Shown here in pieces: positions 34,798-43,901 of a stretch of DNA of 64,000 nt. The stretch lies in the NCBI GenBank assembly GCA_018969485.1, contig JAGWYG010000005.1, positions 22,250-86,249 of the forward strand, written 5' to 3'. A model generated the notes under the pieces. It was not told the DNA's origin. It did no database searches and saw only the letters and a program-made list of their open reading frames with translations. Both the position numbers and the translations under genes were made by a program. The stretch's first letter is position 1; each line of letters opens with the position of its first letter. This DNA is from Chloroflexota bacterium (GTDB lineage: Bacteria > Chloroflexota > Chloroflexia > Chloroflexales > Roseiflexaceae).

Positions 34798-35662
34798 CAT
34801 AGTTGTGAATCAGCCGTCCACGAGGATGGGCTGCCGCCTCGAGACGTACCGTGTGGCGACCAGGGCGCAGGCCGACGCGGTGCTCGAGGACGGTTGCGCC
34901 GCGCAGGCGTGGCTCCAGCGCACAGCAGCGCCGGATGATCGCATCAGCCGTCATGGCATCGACCGCGAGCGATTCGGCGCCGTGCTGTGCCGTGCCGCCG
35001 AGGATGATGTCGCTGATGCGCGGAACGATGTATGTCACCCCATCAGGGTGGTCTTCATCGAAGATGAACCGATCCAGACCAATCTGGGCCACGCGCACGA
35101 TCTGTCCACGAATCGCGACCAGATCGTGATCGCCGAAGCCGCGGGCTCCCAGGCCGGCACAATTGATCACCACGTCAGCATCGGCGAGCGCCTGGTCGAG
35201 CGCCGCGTAGCTCACCAGGGTCATCGCGCCGCCGGCGGCGGCCAGGCGCGCCTCGAGGTATGGCAGGTAGCGTGGCATCTCGACGACGGGCGCCGAGAAG
35301 GCATAGCCCCCGGCATAGCCCGGCGGCAGTTCGCTGCCGCTGGCATGCCGGAAATCAGGCACCGCATCGCGCCACCAGGGATCCGGCGGCGCACCGCGAT
35401 ACAGTTCAATCCCCGAGCGCTGTACGATGCCGGCGCGCGGATCGTCGGCCAGGCGCACAAGTTCGGCGTACGTGACCGCCGCCCAGCGATTGACGGCGTC
35501 CTGCGGAAAGGCCTGATATGGATACCAGACCGCGGCGGCGACCGCCGAGGTCGTCGCTGCCGCCGGCGCCTGTGCGTGGACGCGCACCCGATGGCCGGCC
35601 TCGCTGAGTCGGATGGCGCTGGTGAGGCCGATGACCCCCGCGCCGATGACGATGATGTCCAT
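34718..35662 (-). CDS. D-amino-acid oxidase family flavoenzyme
   Basis: A 314-residue FAD enzyme. 'IIVIGAGVIGLTSAIRLSEA' is the FAD-binding fold at the N-terminus, and the family-specific C-terminal 'IHNYGHGGAGVTLAWGCA' closes the flavin site. 'VGLRPGRHTVRLE' contains the Arg that binds the substrate carboxylate. Length and motifs fit D-amino-acid or D-aspartate oxidases, which deaminate D-amino acids with oxygen. The C-terminal 25 codons are copied twice downstream (34412-34700). The gene stands alone, with a weak GAGAACG ribosome site. Confidence 0.93.
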   Translation of the reverse strand: MDIIVIGAGVIGLTSAIRLSEAGHRVRVHAQAPAAATTSAVAAAVWYPYQAFPQDAVNRWAAVTYAELVRLADDPRAGIVQRSGIELYRGAPPDPWWRDAVPDFRHASGSELPPGYAGGYAFSAPVVEMPRYLPYLEARLAAAGGAMTLVSYAALDQALADADVVINCAGLGARGFGDHDLVAIRGQIVRVAQIGLDRFIFDEDHPDGVTYIVPRISDIILGGTAQHGAESLAVDAMTADAIIRRCCALEPRLRGATVLEHRVGLRPGRHTVRLEAAAHPRGRLIHNYGHGGAGVTLAWGCADDVAALVMRSSA

Positions 35663-35746
35663 TGAGCGTTCTCACAGCAGACGGACGCGTCGCTTGACGC
35701 ATCCACATGGCCGGGGGTGCATCGCACCTGCCCGCCAGGGCGCCGT

Positions 35747-35783
35747 ATGCCCGTGTCGCGGTGATGCCGACCGACACGGGCAT
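35747..35783 (-). terminator. 12-bp perfect hairpin downstream of the subtilase-FHA gene
   Basis: ATGCCCGTGTCG and CGACACGGGCAT flank a 13-base loop, 26 bases after the stop codon on the minus strand. No T-run. Confidence 0.55.
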
Positions 35784-35808
35784 GCGACGCACTGGCATGG
35801 CGGGCGCG

Positions 35809-37377
35809 TCAGTCGATTCGCCCGCGCGTCTGGCCGAACTGCAGTTGGTCGCCGCGCCGCAGCGCCGTCGGGCCAGCGATGCGTCGATTGTTGACGAGCG
35901 TTCCATGGCTGCTGCCAGCGTCTTCCAGGGTCATCCCCTGCGGCTCAACCCGCAGCACGGCGTGGCGGCGCGAGATCGTCGGATCGCCGGAGATCACGAT
36001 GGTGCAGCCGGCGTCGCGCCCGATCAGGCTGGCCCCGCCGGCGATCTGGTAGCGTTGCACGCCACCCGGGCCATTGACCGTCAGCACGGGCCCCATCGCG
36101 CCAGCGCCCGCCGGCGGCGGCGGGGCCGCTCCGCTGCTCCGCCCCCGGCCAGTCACGGCCCGCACGAGCATGATGATCAGGAGCAGTGCGCCACCGAGCA
36201 CCAGGACACACGCGGCCACCGGAACCAACAGCAGCAGCAGGATGCGGCCCGGCTCCGGCGCCGGGCGCTCGGGCGGGCTCGGGCGCTCGGGCAGGCTCGG
36301 GCGCTCGGGCGTGGCCGGCGTCGGCTGCTCGGGCTGGTCTGGCGTCGCCGGCGTCGGCTGTTCGGGCTGTTGGCCGACGAACGGTGCCAGTGCCGCGCAC
36401 GCGTCGATCCGCCCGCTGCCGATCTCGACGTCGGGATTGACCGCCGAGATGTCTGTTGCAGTGCGCTCGATCTGTTCGCGCACCTCGGCGGGGGTCAGGG
36501 CCGGGTTCGCCGACAGCAGCAGCGCCGCCAGCGCGGCGACATACGGCGTCGCCTGCGATGTCCCCGACATATAGTCATAATCATTGCGAAAGCGTTCGGC
36601 ACGTGGCAGTTCATCGCTGGTGAGGAACACCTCGTAGGTCGGCATCGCCGACAGGATCTGCACGCCGGGCGCGCCGACCGAGATCCACGGGCCCGAATTG
36701 GAGAAATCGGCCTTCTGGTCGTTGGGATCGAGCGCCGCGACCACCATCGCATCGGGGTTTTCGCCGGCGATGGAGTTTGGAAACGGCACGAAGTCGTTGC
36801 CGGCGGCGACCACCACGACGGCACCGCCGGCGATCGCGTCGCGGATCGCCTGCTTGACCAGTTCGGACTCCTCCTCGGCAGCCAGCACCAGGGTCGAGCC
36901 GAGGCTGAGATTGATCACACGCGCACCCTGCTCGGCGCTGAAGCGCACACCGGCGGCGATCGCCTCCTCGGAGCCCCGGCCGCTCGCATCCATCACGCGC
37001 ACGGGCAGGATGGAGACGCCCGGCGCCAGGCCGGCGACACCCTCGGCATTGTTGAGCGTGGCGGCGACGATGCCCGCTACGTTGGTGCCATGGCCGTTCT
37101 CGTCGGATGCGTCGGGATCGTCATCGACAAAATCATACCCCGGCAGGATGCGATCGGCGAGATCCGGGTGCTGGAGATCGACGCCGCTGTCGACGATCGC
37201 GACGATGATCTCGCGGCTGCCGGTCGTGGACTGCCAGGCACACGTGGCGCCCACCTGGTTGAGTGCCCACTGATCATCGATCAGCGGGTCGGACGGCGCA
37301 GCCGAGACCATCGTCGTGCCGAGCAGCGCCAGCGCCGCGATCAGCGGCGCGAGATGGCGGAAGCATGGCCGCTTCAT
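35809..37377 (-). CDS. Secreted subtilase fused to a C-terminal FHA domain
   Basis: A 522-residue protein. A signal peptide ('LIAALALLGTTMVSAAP') precedes a S8 peptidase domain with Asp in 'AIVDSGVDLQHPDL', His in 'ENGHGTNVAG' and Ser in 'SGTSQATPYVAAL'. A Pro-rich repeat ('EQPTPATP', 'PERPSPPERP') leads to a membrane helix ('ILLLLLVPVAACVLVLGGAL') and then an FHA phosphothreonine-binding domain ('SLIGRDAGCTIVISGDPTIS', 'GSSHGTLVNNRRI'). The protease would face outside and the FHA domain the cytoplasm, like mycosin-type proteases in topology. The ATG follows GGAGGAG and overlaps the stop of the preceding gene. This domain pairing is unusual. Confidence 0.92.
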   Translation of the reverse strand: MKRPCFRHLAPLIAALALLGTTMVSAAPSDPLIDDQWALNQVGATCAWQSTTGSREIIVAIVDSGVDLQHPDLADRILPGYDFVDDDPDASDENGHGTNVAGIVAATLNNAEGVAGLAPGVSILPVRVMDASGRGSEEAIAAGVRFSAEQGARVINLSLGSTLVLAAEEESELVKQAIRDAIAGGAVVVVAAGNDFVPFPNSIAGENPDAMVVAALDPNDQKADFSNSGPWISVGAPGVQILSAMPTYEVFLTSDELPRAERFRNDYDYMSGTSQATPYVAALAALLLSANPALTPAEVREQIERTATDISAVNPDVEIGSGRIDACAALAPFVGQQPEQPTPATPDQPEQPTPATPERPSLPERPSPPERPAPEPGRILLLLLVPVAACVLVLGGALLLIIMLVRAVTGRGRSSGAAPPPPAGAGAMGPVLTVNGPGGVQRYQIAGGASLIGRDAGCTIVISGDPTISRRHAVLRVEPQGMTLEDAGSSHGTLVNNRRIAGPTALRRGDQLQFGQTRGRID

Positions 37378-37901
37378 GGCTCCTCCGCGGCGGTGGGCAG
37401 TTCGACGCTGCTCAGATACCACGAACCCTCGATCTTGGTCAGCCGGAAGACCGAGTCGACCGGATGCTCGCCGGTGATCTCTCGTCCGATATCGATGGTG
37501 TAGCGCATGGTCGCCGTCCAGCGTACCTGGGCGTGCACCCCGTCATTCGCAAGCAACTCGTAGGTGTCGTCCTGGAAGTCGATCTTGCGCAGATATTCGA
37601 CGTAGATGCGCAATTCCGGGCTGAGCTGCCGGGTGAGATCGCTCGGCTCGAGCAGGGCGAGCATGGCGCTCACGTCACGGGCCTCGAGCGCCGCGGCGAA
37701 ATTGCGCACCACCTCGATCGGTCGCGTGTCGGCCTCGGGGCGCTGGATCCACCAGACGGCACCGAGGGCAATGCCGGCGAGCAGTGCGACGACCGCCCCG
37801 ATCACGGGCAGGCGGCGCCCCGGCAGGGATCCGAGTGGCGGTCTGCGCAGCGGCCCGGTGTCGCCACGGCGCCCGGCGGGCGCGGCCTGGTCTCCAGTCA
37901 T
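37374..37901 (-). CDS. Membrane-anchored NTF2/DUF4878-like protein
   Basis: A 175-residue protein starting MTGDQAAPAG after GGGAGC. One membrane helix ('LPVIGAVVALLAGIALGAVW') is followed by an extracytoplasmic domain with 'VVRNFAAALEARDVSAMLAL' and 'VFRLTKIEGSWYLSSVEL', the start and end of the NTF2-like/DUF4878 fold. Its stop overlaps the ATG of the subtilase-FHA gene (ATGA), so the two are co-translated and may act together at the membrane. An in-frame start upstream would add about 12 residues. Confidence 0.78.
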   Translation of the reverse strand: MTGDQAAPAGRRGDTGPLRRPPLGSLPGRRLPVIGAVVALLAGIALGAVWWIQRPEADTRPIEVVRNFAAALEARDVSAMLALLEPSDLTRQLSPELRIYVEYLRKIDFQDDTYELLANDGVHAQVRWTATMRYTIDIGREITGEHPVDSVFRLTKIEGSWYLSSVELPTAAEEP

Positions 37902-38305
37902 CGCGTGCTCCCAGTCATCAATGACCACCTCCAGCATGCCTGGTGCATCATCGCGCTATGGGCCGTGTTGATCACATCGGCGCGCGATCTGGTCTGGCGG
38001 TACGCAATTCCGGCGGCCTGATGGTCGGACTATCCCGCATCCGTGCCGGGCGAACCCCGCGCTGGCGCGGTGAACGATCCATCGGACGAGCTCACATCAT
38101 CGCGGCGATGGCGTGGCGGCATCCCGTGATGTGTCGATCGCCGGAGCTCGGTCATGATGGGTGGCGAATCATGGTGTGACGGCGCCCGGCAGCCTCCAGT
38201 ATAGCAGAAGCAGCGCGGCGTCGGCACGAATCCGCGAATCCGCGAGGATAGGATCAGCGCGCTCCGACGCATGGCGTGCGACGGGGCATCGTGTATACTA
38301 CAGGC
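37902..38305. other. Intergenic region between divergent genes
   Basis: About 400 bases with no supported gene. A TATACT at 38294-38299 lies only six bases before the ATG of the M23 gene, which would put the transcription start at or next to the start codon (a leaderless message); no good -35 box was seen. Confidence 0.45.
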
Positions 38306-40159
38306 ATGAATCGTCGCGTCGCGCCACACGCAGTTCTGATCGCCGCCGTCGGGCTGGTGGCCCTCATCGCCGGGATTGTCGGCGTCTGGCGGCTGCGCGC
38401 CCCGCTGGGCGACGCCCCGCCGCCGACCGCACGCCCGGCGACGAGGGTGCCCGCTGTGCCGACGCCGCCCGTGGTGACGCCACGCCCGACGCCCATGGCG
38501 ACGGCGCGACCGGTACCGACGGCGACAGTCCCGGCATCCGCGCGACGGTTCGACGACCAGCGACTGAATTACGCCCCGGGCGTCTCGCCCGGCGCGCTGC
38601 AGGCCTGGCTCGACCGCCAGCCGGGCACTCTCGGCCAACTGACGCTGTCGGTCGGCGGGCGGCGCCACACCTTTGCCGAGGTACTCATCGGGCAGACGTC
38701 GTACTACAGCGTCAACCCGCATCTGGTGCTGGCGCTGCTGGAGCTACAGGGCGCGTTGCTGAGCGATCCCGCCCCGACCGCCGACCAGTTCACCTGGGCG
38801 GCCGGCTATCGCGGCGAGGCGGGAAACCGCGCCGGCCTGCAGGCGCAGGTGCGCTGGGCCGTCCGGCAGATCCTGCATGCCCGCCGCGACTACCCGGCCT
38901 ACGCGCCGCTCACGTACGCCGATGGCAGCGAGGCGCCGCCACCGGCCGGCCTGACGCTGGCAGAGTATGCACTCGCCCGCCTGCTCGCGCCGACCACCAC
39001 GCCCGACGCCCTGGGTGGCCGCATGGCCCGGCTGGTCGACGTGTATGCGAGCTGGTTCGGCGATCCGCGAAGCGCGCCGGATGACTGGCCGGCGCCGGCG
39101 GCGCCATTCCTCGTGCGGCCGACGGATCGCGTGTATCCGGTGACGTCGTTTTTCGATCACAACGGGCCATTTCTGACCCGCAACCGCAGTGAAGGCATTC
39201 ACACGTACTGGGGCCGCACCGAGACCAACATCGCGTTCGCCTATAACGGCCACGACGGCTGGGATTATGCGGCCTCGCCACCGGCCCCGGCGCTCGCCGC
39301 AGCCGCGGGCGAGGTGTACTTCGCCGGCAATGCGGATGACGGATGTGCGACCGGTGCCGTCATCGTCGATCACGAGAACGGCTACCGCACGCTGTACTGG
39401 CATCTCGAGCGCATCGACGTCGCCATCGGCGACCGGGTCGCCGCGGGTGATCCGGTGGGGATCATCGGCAACACCGGGTGCTCGCTCGGGCCGCATCTGC
39501 ATTTTGGCGTGCAGTACCTGGGGCGGAACGTCGATCCCTATGGCTGGTGCGGTGCTGATGCAGACCCGTGGGCCATGCATCCTGCCGGGGCGGCGAGCCG
39601 CTGGCTGTGGAGCGACCGGCCGTCGCCGTGTGATGCGCCGCCAGCCGATGCGCGCGTGCTCGATGAATCGCGGGGCGGCTTTCTCACCGATTCGACGTGG
39701 CGCGAGGCGCCGACCGGAGTCGGTGGCACCGCCCGATTTGCGGCCTCGCGGCGCTCCACCGCCCTCGATGCGCCATGGAAGCCGCGGCCGGCGACGCTGC
39801 CCGCCGCCGCGGCGTGGCGCCTCGCGATCGATGCCCCTGCGCGCTATCAGGTCAGCGTCTATATCCCCTATGCACTCAGCGATCTCGGCGACGCGCGGCA
39901 ACTGCGATTCGTCGTGCACCACGCCGATGGCATCAGCGAGGTGCTGATCGACGGCATGGTCTACGCGAATGAATGGGCGCCGCTCGGCAGCTATACCTTC
40001 GACGATGCTGTCCTGATCACCATCGCCGGCATCGCCGAGGCCGCCGACCTGACCGTCTGGGCCGATGCGGTGATGCTGCGCCCCGCACCGGCCGGCGCGG
40101 CGCCCGGCAGCGCGGGGCCGGCCGGCCGGCCATTGCAGGCACAGGAGGCGAAGTCATGA
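38306..40159 (+). CDS. M23-family (LytM) cell-wall endopeptidase, membrane-anchored
   Basis: A 617-residue protein. An N-terminal helix ('AVLIAAVGLVALIAGIVGVW') and a Pro/Thr linker precede a ~200-residue helical domain ('FAEVLIGQTSYYSVNPHLVL', as in other phylum members). The M23 peptidase domain has 'YNGHDGWDYA' (His and Asp) and 'LGPHLHFGVQY' (HxH), the zinc ligands of LytM, at about residues 315-410. The C-terminal ~170 residues are beta-rich and may bind carbohydrate. It would cleave peptidoglycan cross-bridges outside the membrane. Its stop overlaps the start of the sensor kinase gene, implying coupled expression. Confidence 0.9.
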   Translation: MNRRVAPHAVLIAAVGLVALIAGIVGVWRLRAPLGDAPPPTARPATRVPAVPTPPVVTPRPTPMATARPVPTATVPASARRFDDQRLNYAPGVSPGALQAWLDRQPGTLGQLTLSVGGRRHTFAEVLIGQTSYYSVNPHLVLALLELQGALLSDPAPTADQFTWAAGYRGEAGNRAGLQAQVRWAVRQILHARRDYPAYAPLTYADGSEAPPPAGLTLAEYALARLLAPTTTPDALGGRMARLVDVYASWFGDPRSAPDDWPAPAAPFLVRPTDRVYPVTSFFDHNGPFLTRNRSEGIHTYWGRTETNIAFAYNGHDGWDYAASPPAPALAAAAGEVYFAGNADDGCATGAVIVDHENGYRTLYWHLERIDVAIGDRVAAGDPVGIIGNTGCSLGPHLHFGVQYLGRNVDPYGWCGADADPWAMHPAGAASRWLWSDRPSPCDAPPADARVLDESRGGFLTDSTWREAPTGVGGTARFAASRRSTALDAPWKPRPATLPAAAAWRLAIDAPARYQVSVYIPYALSDLGDARQLRFVVHHADGISEVLIDGMVYANEWAPLGSYTFDDAVLITIAGIAEAADLTVWADAVMLRPAPAGAAPGSAGPAGRPLQAQEAKS

Positions 40160-42120
40160 TGCGATCGGTGCGCACCGGCAGCGGCGCAGCACGCCAGTCG
40201 GCGCACCACGCGTCGGAGATCGACGCGCTGGCCGGGCAGCTGGCGCTGGCGACGGTGATCGACGAGCAGCGCGAGGTCCTGCGCTCCATCGGCGCCGCAT
40301 GGCATGGCGCCGGCGATGCGCCCGACGCCCTCGCGCACTTCGGCATCGCGCTCGCCGCGAGTCATCAGCTCGATGCCGGGCTGGTGCTCGCCGAGCTCAT
40401 GCTGGCCTATGGCGCAGCCCGTGACGACCAGCACACGCGCGAATGGGAGATTCACCTGGTGCGGCGCATGGCCGAGCTCAAGGGCCTGCACCGCATCATT
40501 TCGGCGGCGAATTCGACCCTCGATCTCGATACGTCGCTGCATCTCGTCGTCGCCACCGTGGCCGAAGTCATGGGCGTCGAGGCCTGTTCGGTCTATCTGT
40601 ACGACAAAGACAGCGATGATCTCACGCTGCGTGCGACGCGCGGGCTTGATGCGGCAGCGATCGGCCAGGTCCGCGTCGCGATGAATGCGGGCGTCACCGG
40701 CGCGGCAGCCCACGAGGGACGCCCGGTGATGGTGCGCGATACCTGGCGCGACGCCCGCGTTGCCGCCGAGCCGGCACTCGGCACCGAGCCGTTTCGCGCC
40801 ATCCTCGCCGTGCCGATCGTGCTGTTCAGCGCCGAACGCGTGCACATCGGCGCCGCGAAGCTGCAGGGCGTCATCACCATCCAGACGACCGGCCCGCGGG
40901 AATTCACCGCCGATGAGATCAATTTCGTCGAGACGGTCGCGGGTGAGCTGGCATTCTTTGTGGTGAATGCCCAGCTGTATCAGCAGACTGACGACCAACT
41001 GCACCAGAAGGTCCGCGAGCTCACGACGCTGCAGCAGGTGTCGAAGGTGATCGCCGAGCAGCTGAACCTCGAAGAAGTGCTGAAGCTGATCGTGGCAAAA
41101 TCGGTCGAGTTGGCCCGCGCTGATCGTGCAGATATCTTCCGCACCGGTGATGGCGGCGTGCTCGAGCTGGCGGCGACTCACGGCGGCAAGCGTCATGATG
41201 TGCCCGAGTTCATCGCGCAGGCGGTGCGGGATGCCCGGCCGCTCGCGGTCCTGAACGCATTCAGCGATACGCGGTATCCCGAACTCGCGCCATTTGCCGC
41301 CGAGGAGGGATTCTATTCGCTGTTCTGCATGCCGTTGCGCGTGCGCCAGGGGCGCACGATCGGCGCGATCTGCCTCTACACCCGCGACGCGCGTCACTTC
41401 GACTACGAGCAGGTGCGGCTGCTGTCGACCTTTGCCGACGAGGCGGCGATCGCCATCGAGAACGCCCGGCTCTATGAGGAGAGCCAGCGGGCGCTGGCGA
41501 TCAAGTCGGCGATGCTGCAGGAGATGCATCACCGGGTGCGCAACAATCTTCAGACGATCTCGGCGCTGCTGGCGATGCAGCAGCGGCGGCTCGATGCCGG
41601 CAGCCGTGCCGCCGCCGTGCTGCGCGACAGCGTCTCGCGGATCGATGCGATCGCCGGCGTACACAACCTGCTGTGCCGCGAAGACATCGGCGTGACGACG
41701 GTGGATGCGGTGGCCCGGCAGATCATCGCCAGCGCGCAGGTGACCTTCGATCGACCCGAGACGCCGATCGGCTACCGCGTGATCGGCGCCAGCGTCTCGA
41801 TTGGCTCGCGCGAGGCCACGGTGCTGGCGATCGTGCTCAACGAGTTGGTCGTCAATGCGGTGACCCATGGCCTGGCCGGCCGGGGCGGCACGGTGATCGT
41901 CGAGTGCGGCATCACCGCCGAGCACCTGGTCAGCGTCGACGTGCGCGATGATGGGCCGATGCACGGCCCGCAGCAGCGCGGGCCATCGGGCAGTGGCATG
42001 GGACTGCAGATCATCCGCACGCTGGTCGGCGATGATCTGCACGGTGTGTTCACGCTGACGCACACCGCGACGGCGACCTGTGCCCGGGTGGTGTTTCCGC
42101 AGCGCATCACCGATGTGTGA
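40156..42120 (+). CDS. GAF-domain sensor histidine kinase (HisKA_2 type)
   Basis: A 654-residue cytoplasmic sensor without membrane helices. After a ~100-residue helical start come two GAF domains, at about 125-275 ('VEACSVYLYDKDSDDLTLRA', 'FRAILAVPIVLF') and 310-455 ('VLKLIVAKSVELARADRADI', 'GFYSLFCMPLRVRQG'). The phospho-acceptor motif 'MLQEMHHRVRNNLQTISALL' is of the HisKA_2/HWE-like type, and 'VLNELVVNAVTHGLAGRGGT' with 'GMGLQIIRTLV' completes the ATPase. The double ATG follows AGGAGGCGAAG. No response regulator is adjacent. Coupling to an M23 endopeptidase suggests a role in sensing linked to the cell wall or growth state. Confidence 0.92.
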   Translation: MMRSVRTGSGAARQSAHHASEIDALAGQLALATVIDEQREVLRSIGAAWHGAGDAPDALAHFGIALAASHQLDAGLVLAELMLAYGAARDDQHTREWEIHLVRRMAELKGLHRIISAANSTLDLDTSLHLVVATVAEVMGVEACSVYLYDKDSDDLTLRATRGLDAAAIGQVRVAMNAGVTGAAAHEGRPVMVRDTWRDARVAAEPALGTEPFRAILAVPIVLFSAERVHIGAAKLQGVITIQTTGPREFTADEINFVETVAGELAFFVVNAQLYQQTDDQLHQKVRELTTLQQVSKVIAEQLNLEEVLKLIVAKSVELARADRADIFRTGDGGVLELAATHGGKRHDVPEFIAQAVRDARPLAVLNAFSDTRYPELAPFAAEEGFYSLFCMPLRVRQGRTIGAICLYTRDARHFDYEQVRLLSTFADEAAIAIENARLYEESQRALAIKSAMLQEMHHRVRNNLQTISALLAMQQRRLDAGSRAAAVLRDSVSRIDAIAGVHNLLCREDIGVTTVDAVARQIIASAQVTFDRPETPIGYRVIGASVSIGSREATVLAIVLNELVVNAVTHGLAGRGGTVIVECGITAEHLVSVDVRDDGPMHGPQQRGPSGSGMGLQIIRTLVGDDLHGVFTLTHTATATCARVVFPQRITDV

Positions 42121-42144
42121 TGCGCGATCGCGAGGGGGAACCGC

Positions 42145-43242
42145 ATGCAACGCCATGAGCGGCTGTTCACGGAGATGGAGCGCGCGGGCTTCGATGCGCT
42201 GGCGATCGTTCCCGGCGCGAATGCCGCGTATCTGACCGGGATCGACTTCACCACGCGGCTGCGCCTCAGCATGGTGCTGGTGTCGCGGCGCGGTGCGGCG
42301 CTGATCGTGCCGGCCATGGAGGCGCGGCGCGCCGCGGCGGTGGCGACGCTGCCGCTGCAGGGCTTTCCGTGGGCCGATGGCGCGGATCCGCGCCAGGCGC
42401 TGCGCGCCGCCGGCGATGCGCTCGGCCTGCGCGGCGCGCGCGTGGGGATCGAGCCGACGGTGATGCGGGTCTTCGAACTGCATGCGCTCGAGGCCGCCAT
42501 CGATGGCATCACCTGTGCCGACGCGACCGGGACGCTGATGGCGCTGCGCTCGGCCAAGGACGCTGACGAGCTCGCCGCCATGCGCGAGGCCGTCGCGATC
42601 ATCGAGTCGACGCTGCAGCAGGTGCTCGCCGAGCTCGCTCCGGGGCAGACCGAGCGCGCGATCGCCGAGCGGTGGGATGCGCTGATCCGTGCTGCCGGCA
42701 GCATTCCGGCATTTGAGACTGCGGTCGCTGCGGGTGCGCACGGCGCGTCGCCGCACCACACGAGCGGCGATCGGGCGCTGCAGCGCGGCGATCTGGTCGT
42801 GCTCGATGGTGGCGCCGTCGTCCGCGGCTATGTCTCGGACATCACCCGCACCGTGGCGATCGGCCCGGTCGACGACGAAGCCCGGGCGGTGTATGCGGCG
42901 GTCGAGCAGGCGAACCTGGCGGGCCGCCAGGCCGCTGCGCTGCCCGGGGCGAGCGGCGATTCGGTCGATCGTGCGGCACGGGCGGTGATCGACGCTGCCG
43001 GGTATGGGCCGGCGTTCCTGCATCGCACCGGCCACGGGATCGGCCGCGAGATCCATGAGCCGCCATTCATCGTGGCCGGATCGACGGCGCCGCTGCCGGT
43101 CGGCGCCACGTTCACGGTCGAGCCAGGGGTCTACCTCGCCGGCCGGTTCGGGGTCCGCATCGAGGACGACCTGGTGCGCACCGCCGATGGCGCCGTGAGT
43201 CTGACGTCGTTTCCGCGCGGCCTGATCACGGTCGATGCGTGA
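42145..43242 (+). CDS. M24-family Xaa-Pro aminopeptidase
   Basis: A 365-residue metallopeptidase. The N-terminal creatinase-like domain ends around 125. The pita-bread catalytic domain shows all five metal ligands: Asp and Asp in 'VLDGGAVVRGYVSDITRT', His in 'HRTGHGIGREIHEPP', Glu in 'TVEPGVYLAG' and Glu in 'RIEDDLV'. It removes N-terminal residues before proline. Its stop overlaps the scpB start (TGATG). Confidence 0.93.
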   Translation: MQRHERLFTEMERAGFDALAIVPGANAAYLTGIDFTTRLRLSMVLVSRRGAALIVPAMEARRAAAVATLPLQGFPWADGADPRQALRAAGDALGLRGARVGIEPTVMRVFELHALEAAIDGITCADATGTLMALRSAKDADELAAMREAVAIIESTLQQVLAELAPGQTERAIAERWDALIRAAGSIPAFETAVAAGAHGASPHHTSGDRALQRGDLVVLDGGAVVRGYVSDITRTVAIGPVDDEARAVYAAVEQANLAGRQAAALPGASGDSVDRAARAVIDAAGYGPAFLHRTGHGIGREIHEPPFIVAGSTAPLPVGATFTVEPGVYLAGRFGVRIEDDLVRTADGAVSLTSFPRGLITVDA

Positions 43243-43901
43243 TGGCGGATGGCGTGCTGCCACCGGTCGCTCCACGACCACCGATCGAGGCGCTGCTCGA
43301 GGCGGTGTTGTTCGTCGCTGCCGAACCGGTGATGCTTGCCACCCTGGCGTTGACCCTCGAGTGTGATGACGCCGCGCTCGAGGCGGCGCTGTCGCGCCTG
43401 GCACAGCAGTTGCAACCGCGTGGCATTCGGGTGCAGCGCCTGGCGATGGCCGTCACGCTGGTCACGGCACCCGAGGCTGCCGCCGCCGTCGAGCGTCTGC
43501 TCGGTGTCGCGCCGCCGCCGCGCCTCAGCGCCGCAGCCCTCGAGGTGCTGGCGATCATCGCCTACCATCAGCCGATCACGCGGGCGCAGGTCGAGGCGGT
43601 GCGCGGGGTCGATTGTGGTGGCGTGATCCGCGCCCTGCTGGCGCGGGAGTTGATCTGCGAAGCGGGCCGTCGCGAGACCGCCGGTCGGCCATTCCTGTAC
43701 ACGACGACGGAGACGTTTCTGCTGCGCTTTGGCCTCGAGTCGCTGGCTGCGCTGCCGCCGGCGCCGGGGCAGATCTCACAACTTATCCACAATCATGCCG
43801 AGTTATCCACAGGGAATGTGGATAACTTGCCGGAGGGCGGCACGCGCCATCCAGCCTATTCGCATGCGACGAATCGCGCTGCGCCATCGCCGGCGCACTG
43901 A
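43242..43901 (+). CDS. scpB: Segregation and condensation protein B (ScpB)
   Basis: A 219-residue partner of SMC/ScpA in chromosome condensation. Two winged-helix domains are visible: 'IEALLEAVLFVAAEPVMLAT' at the start and 'LSAAALEVLAIIAYHQPITR' with 'DCGGVIRALLARELI' in the second, followed by 'GRPFLYTTTETFLLRFGLES'. The conserved domain ends near residue 178. The remaining ~40 residues are encoded by DNA that contains three perfect DnaA boxes, so the tail composition is set by the origin. No scpA lies in the window. The ATG overlaps the M24 stop by one base. Confidence 0.92.
   Translation: MADGVLPPVAPRPPIEALLEAVLFVAAEPVMLATLALTLECDDAALEAALSRLAQQLQPRGIRVQRLAMAVTLVTAPEAAAAVERLLGVAPPPRLSAAALEVLAIIAYHQPITRAQVEAVRGVDCGGVIRALLARELICEAGRRETAGRPFLYTTTETFLLRFGLESLAALPPAPGQISQLIHNHAELSTGNVDNLPEGGTRHPAYSHATNRAAPSPAH

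Noticed and set aside
34452..34802. Short frames with internal repeats, first considered as a repeat protein or CRISPR
   Set aside because: They come from tandem copies of the D-amino-acid oxidase 3' end; period about 145 bases with no unique spacers.
39991..43404. 1137-codon leftward open frame
   Set aside because: Antisense to the M23, GAF kinase, M24 and scpB genes, all with clear motifs; low-complexity Arg/His-rich translation.
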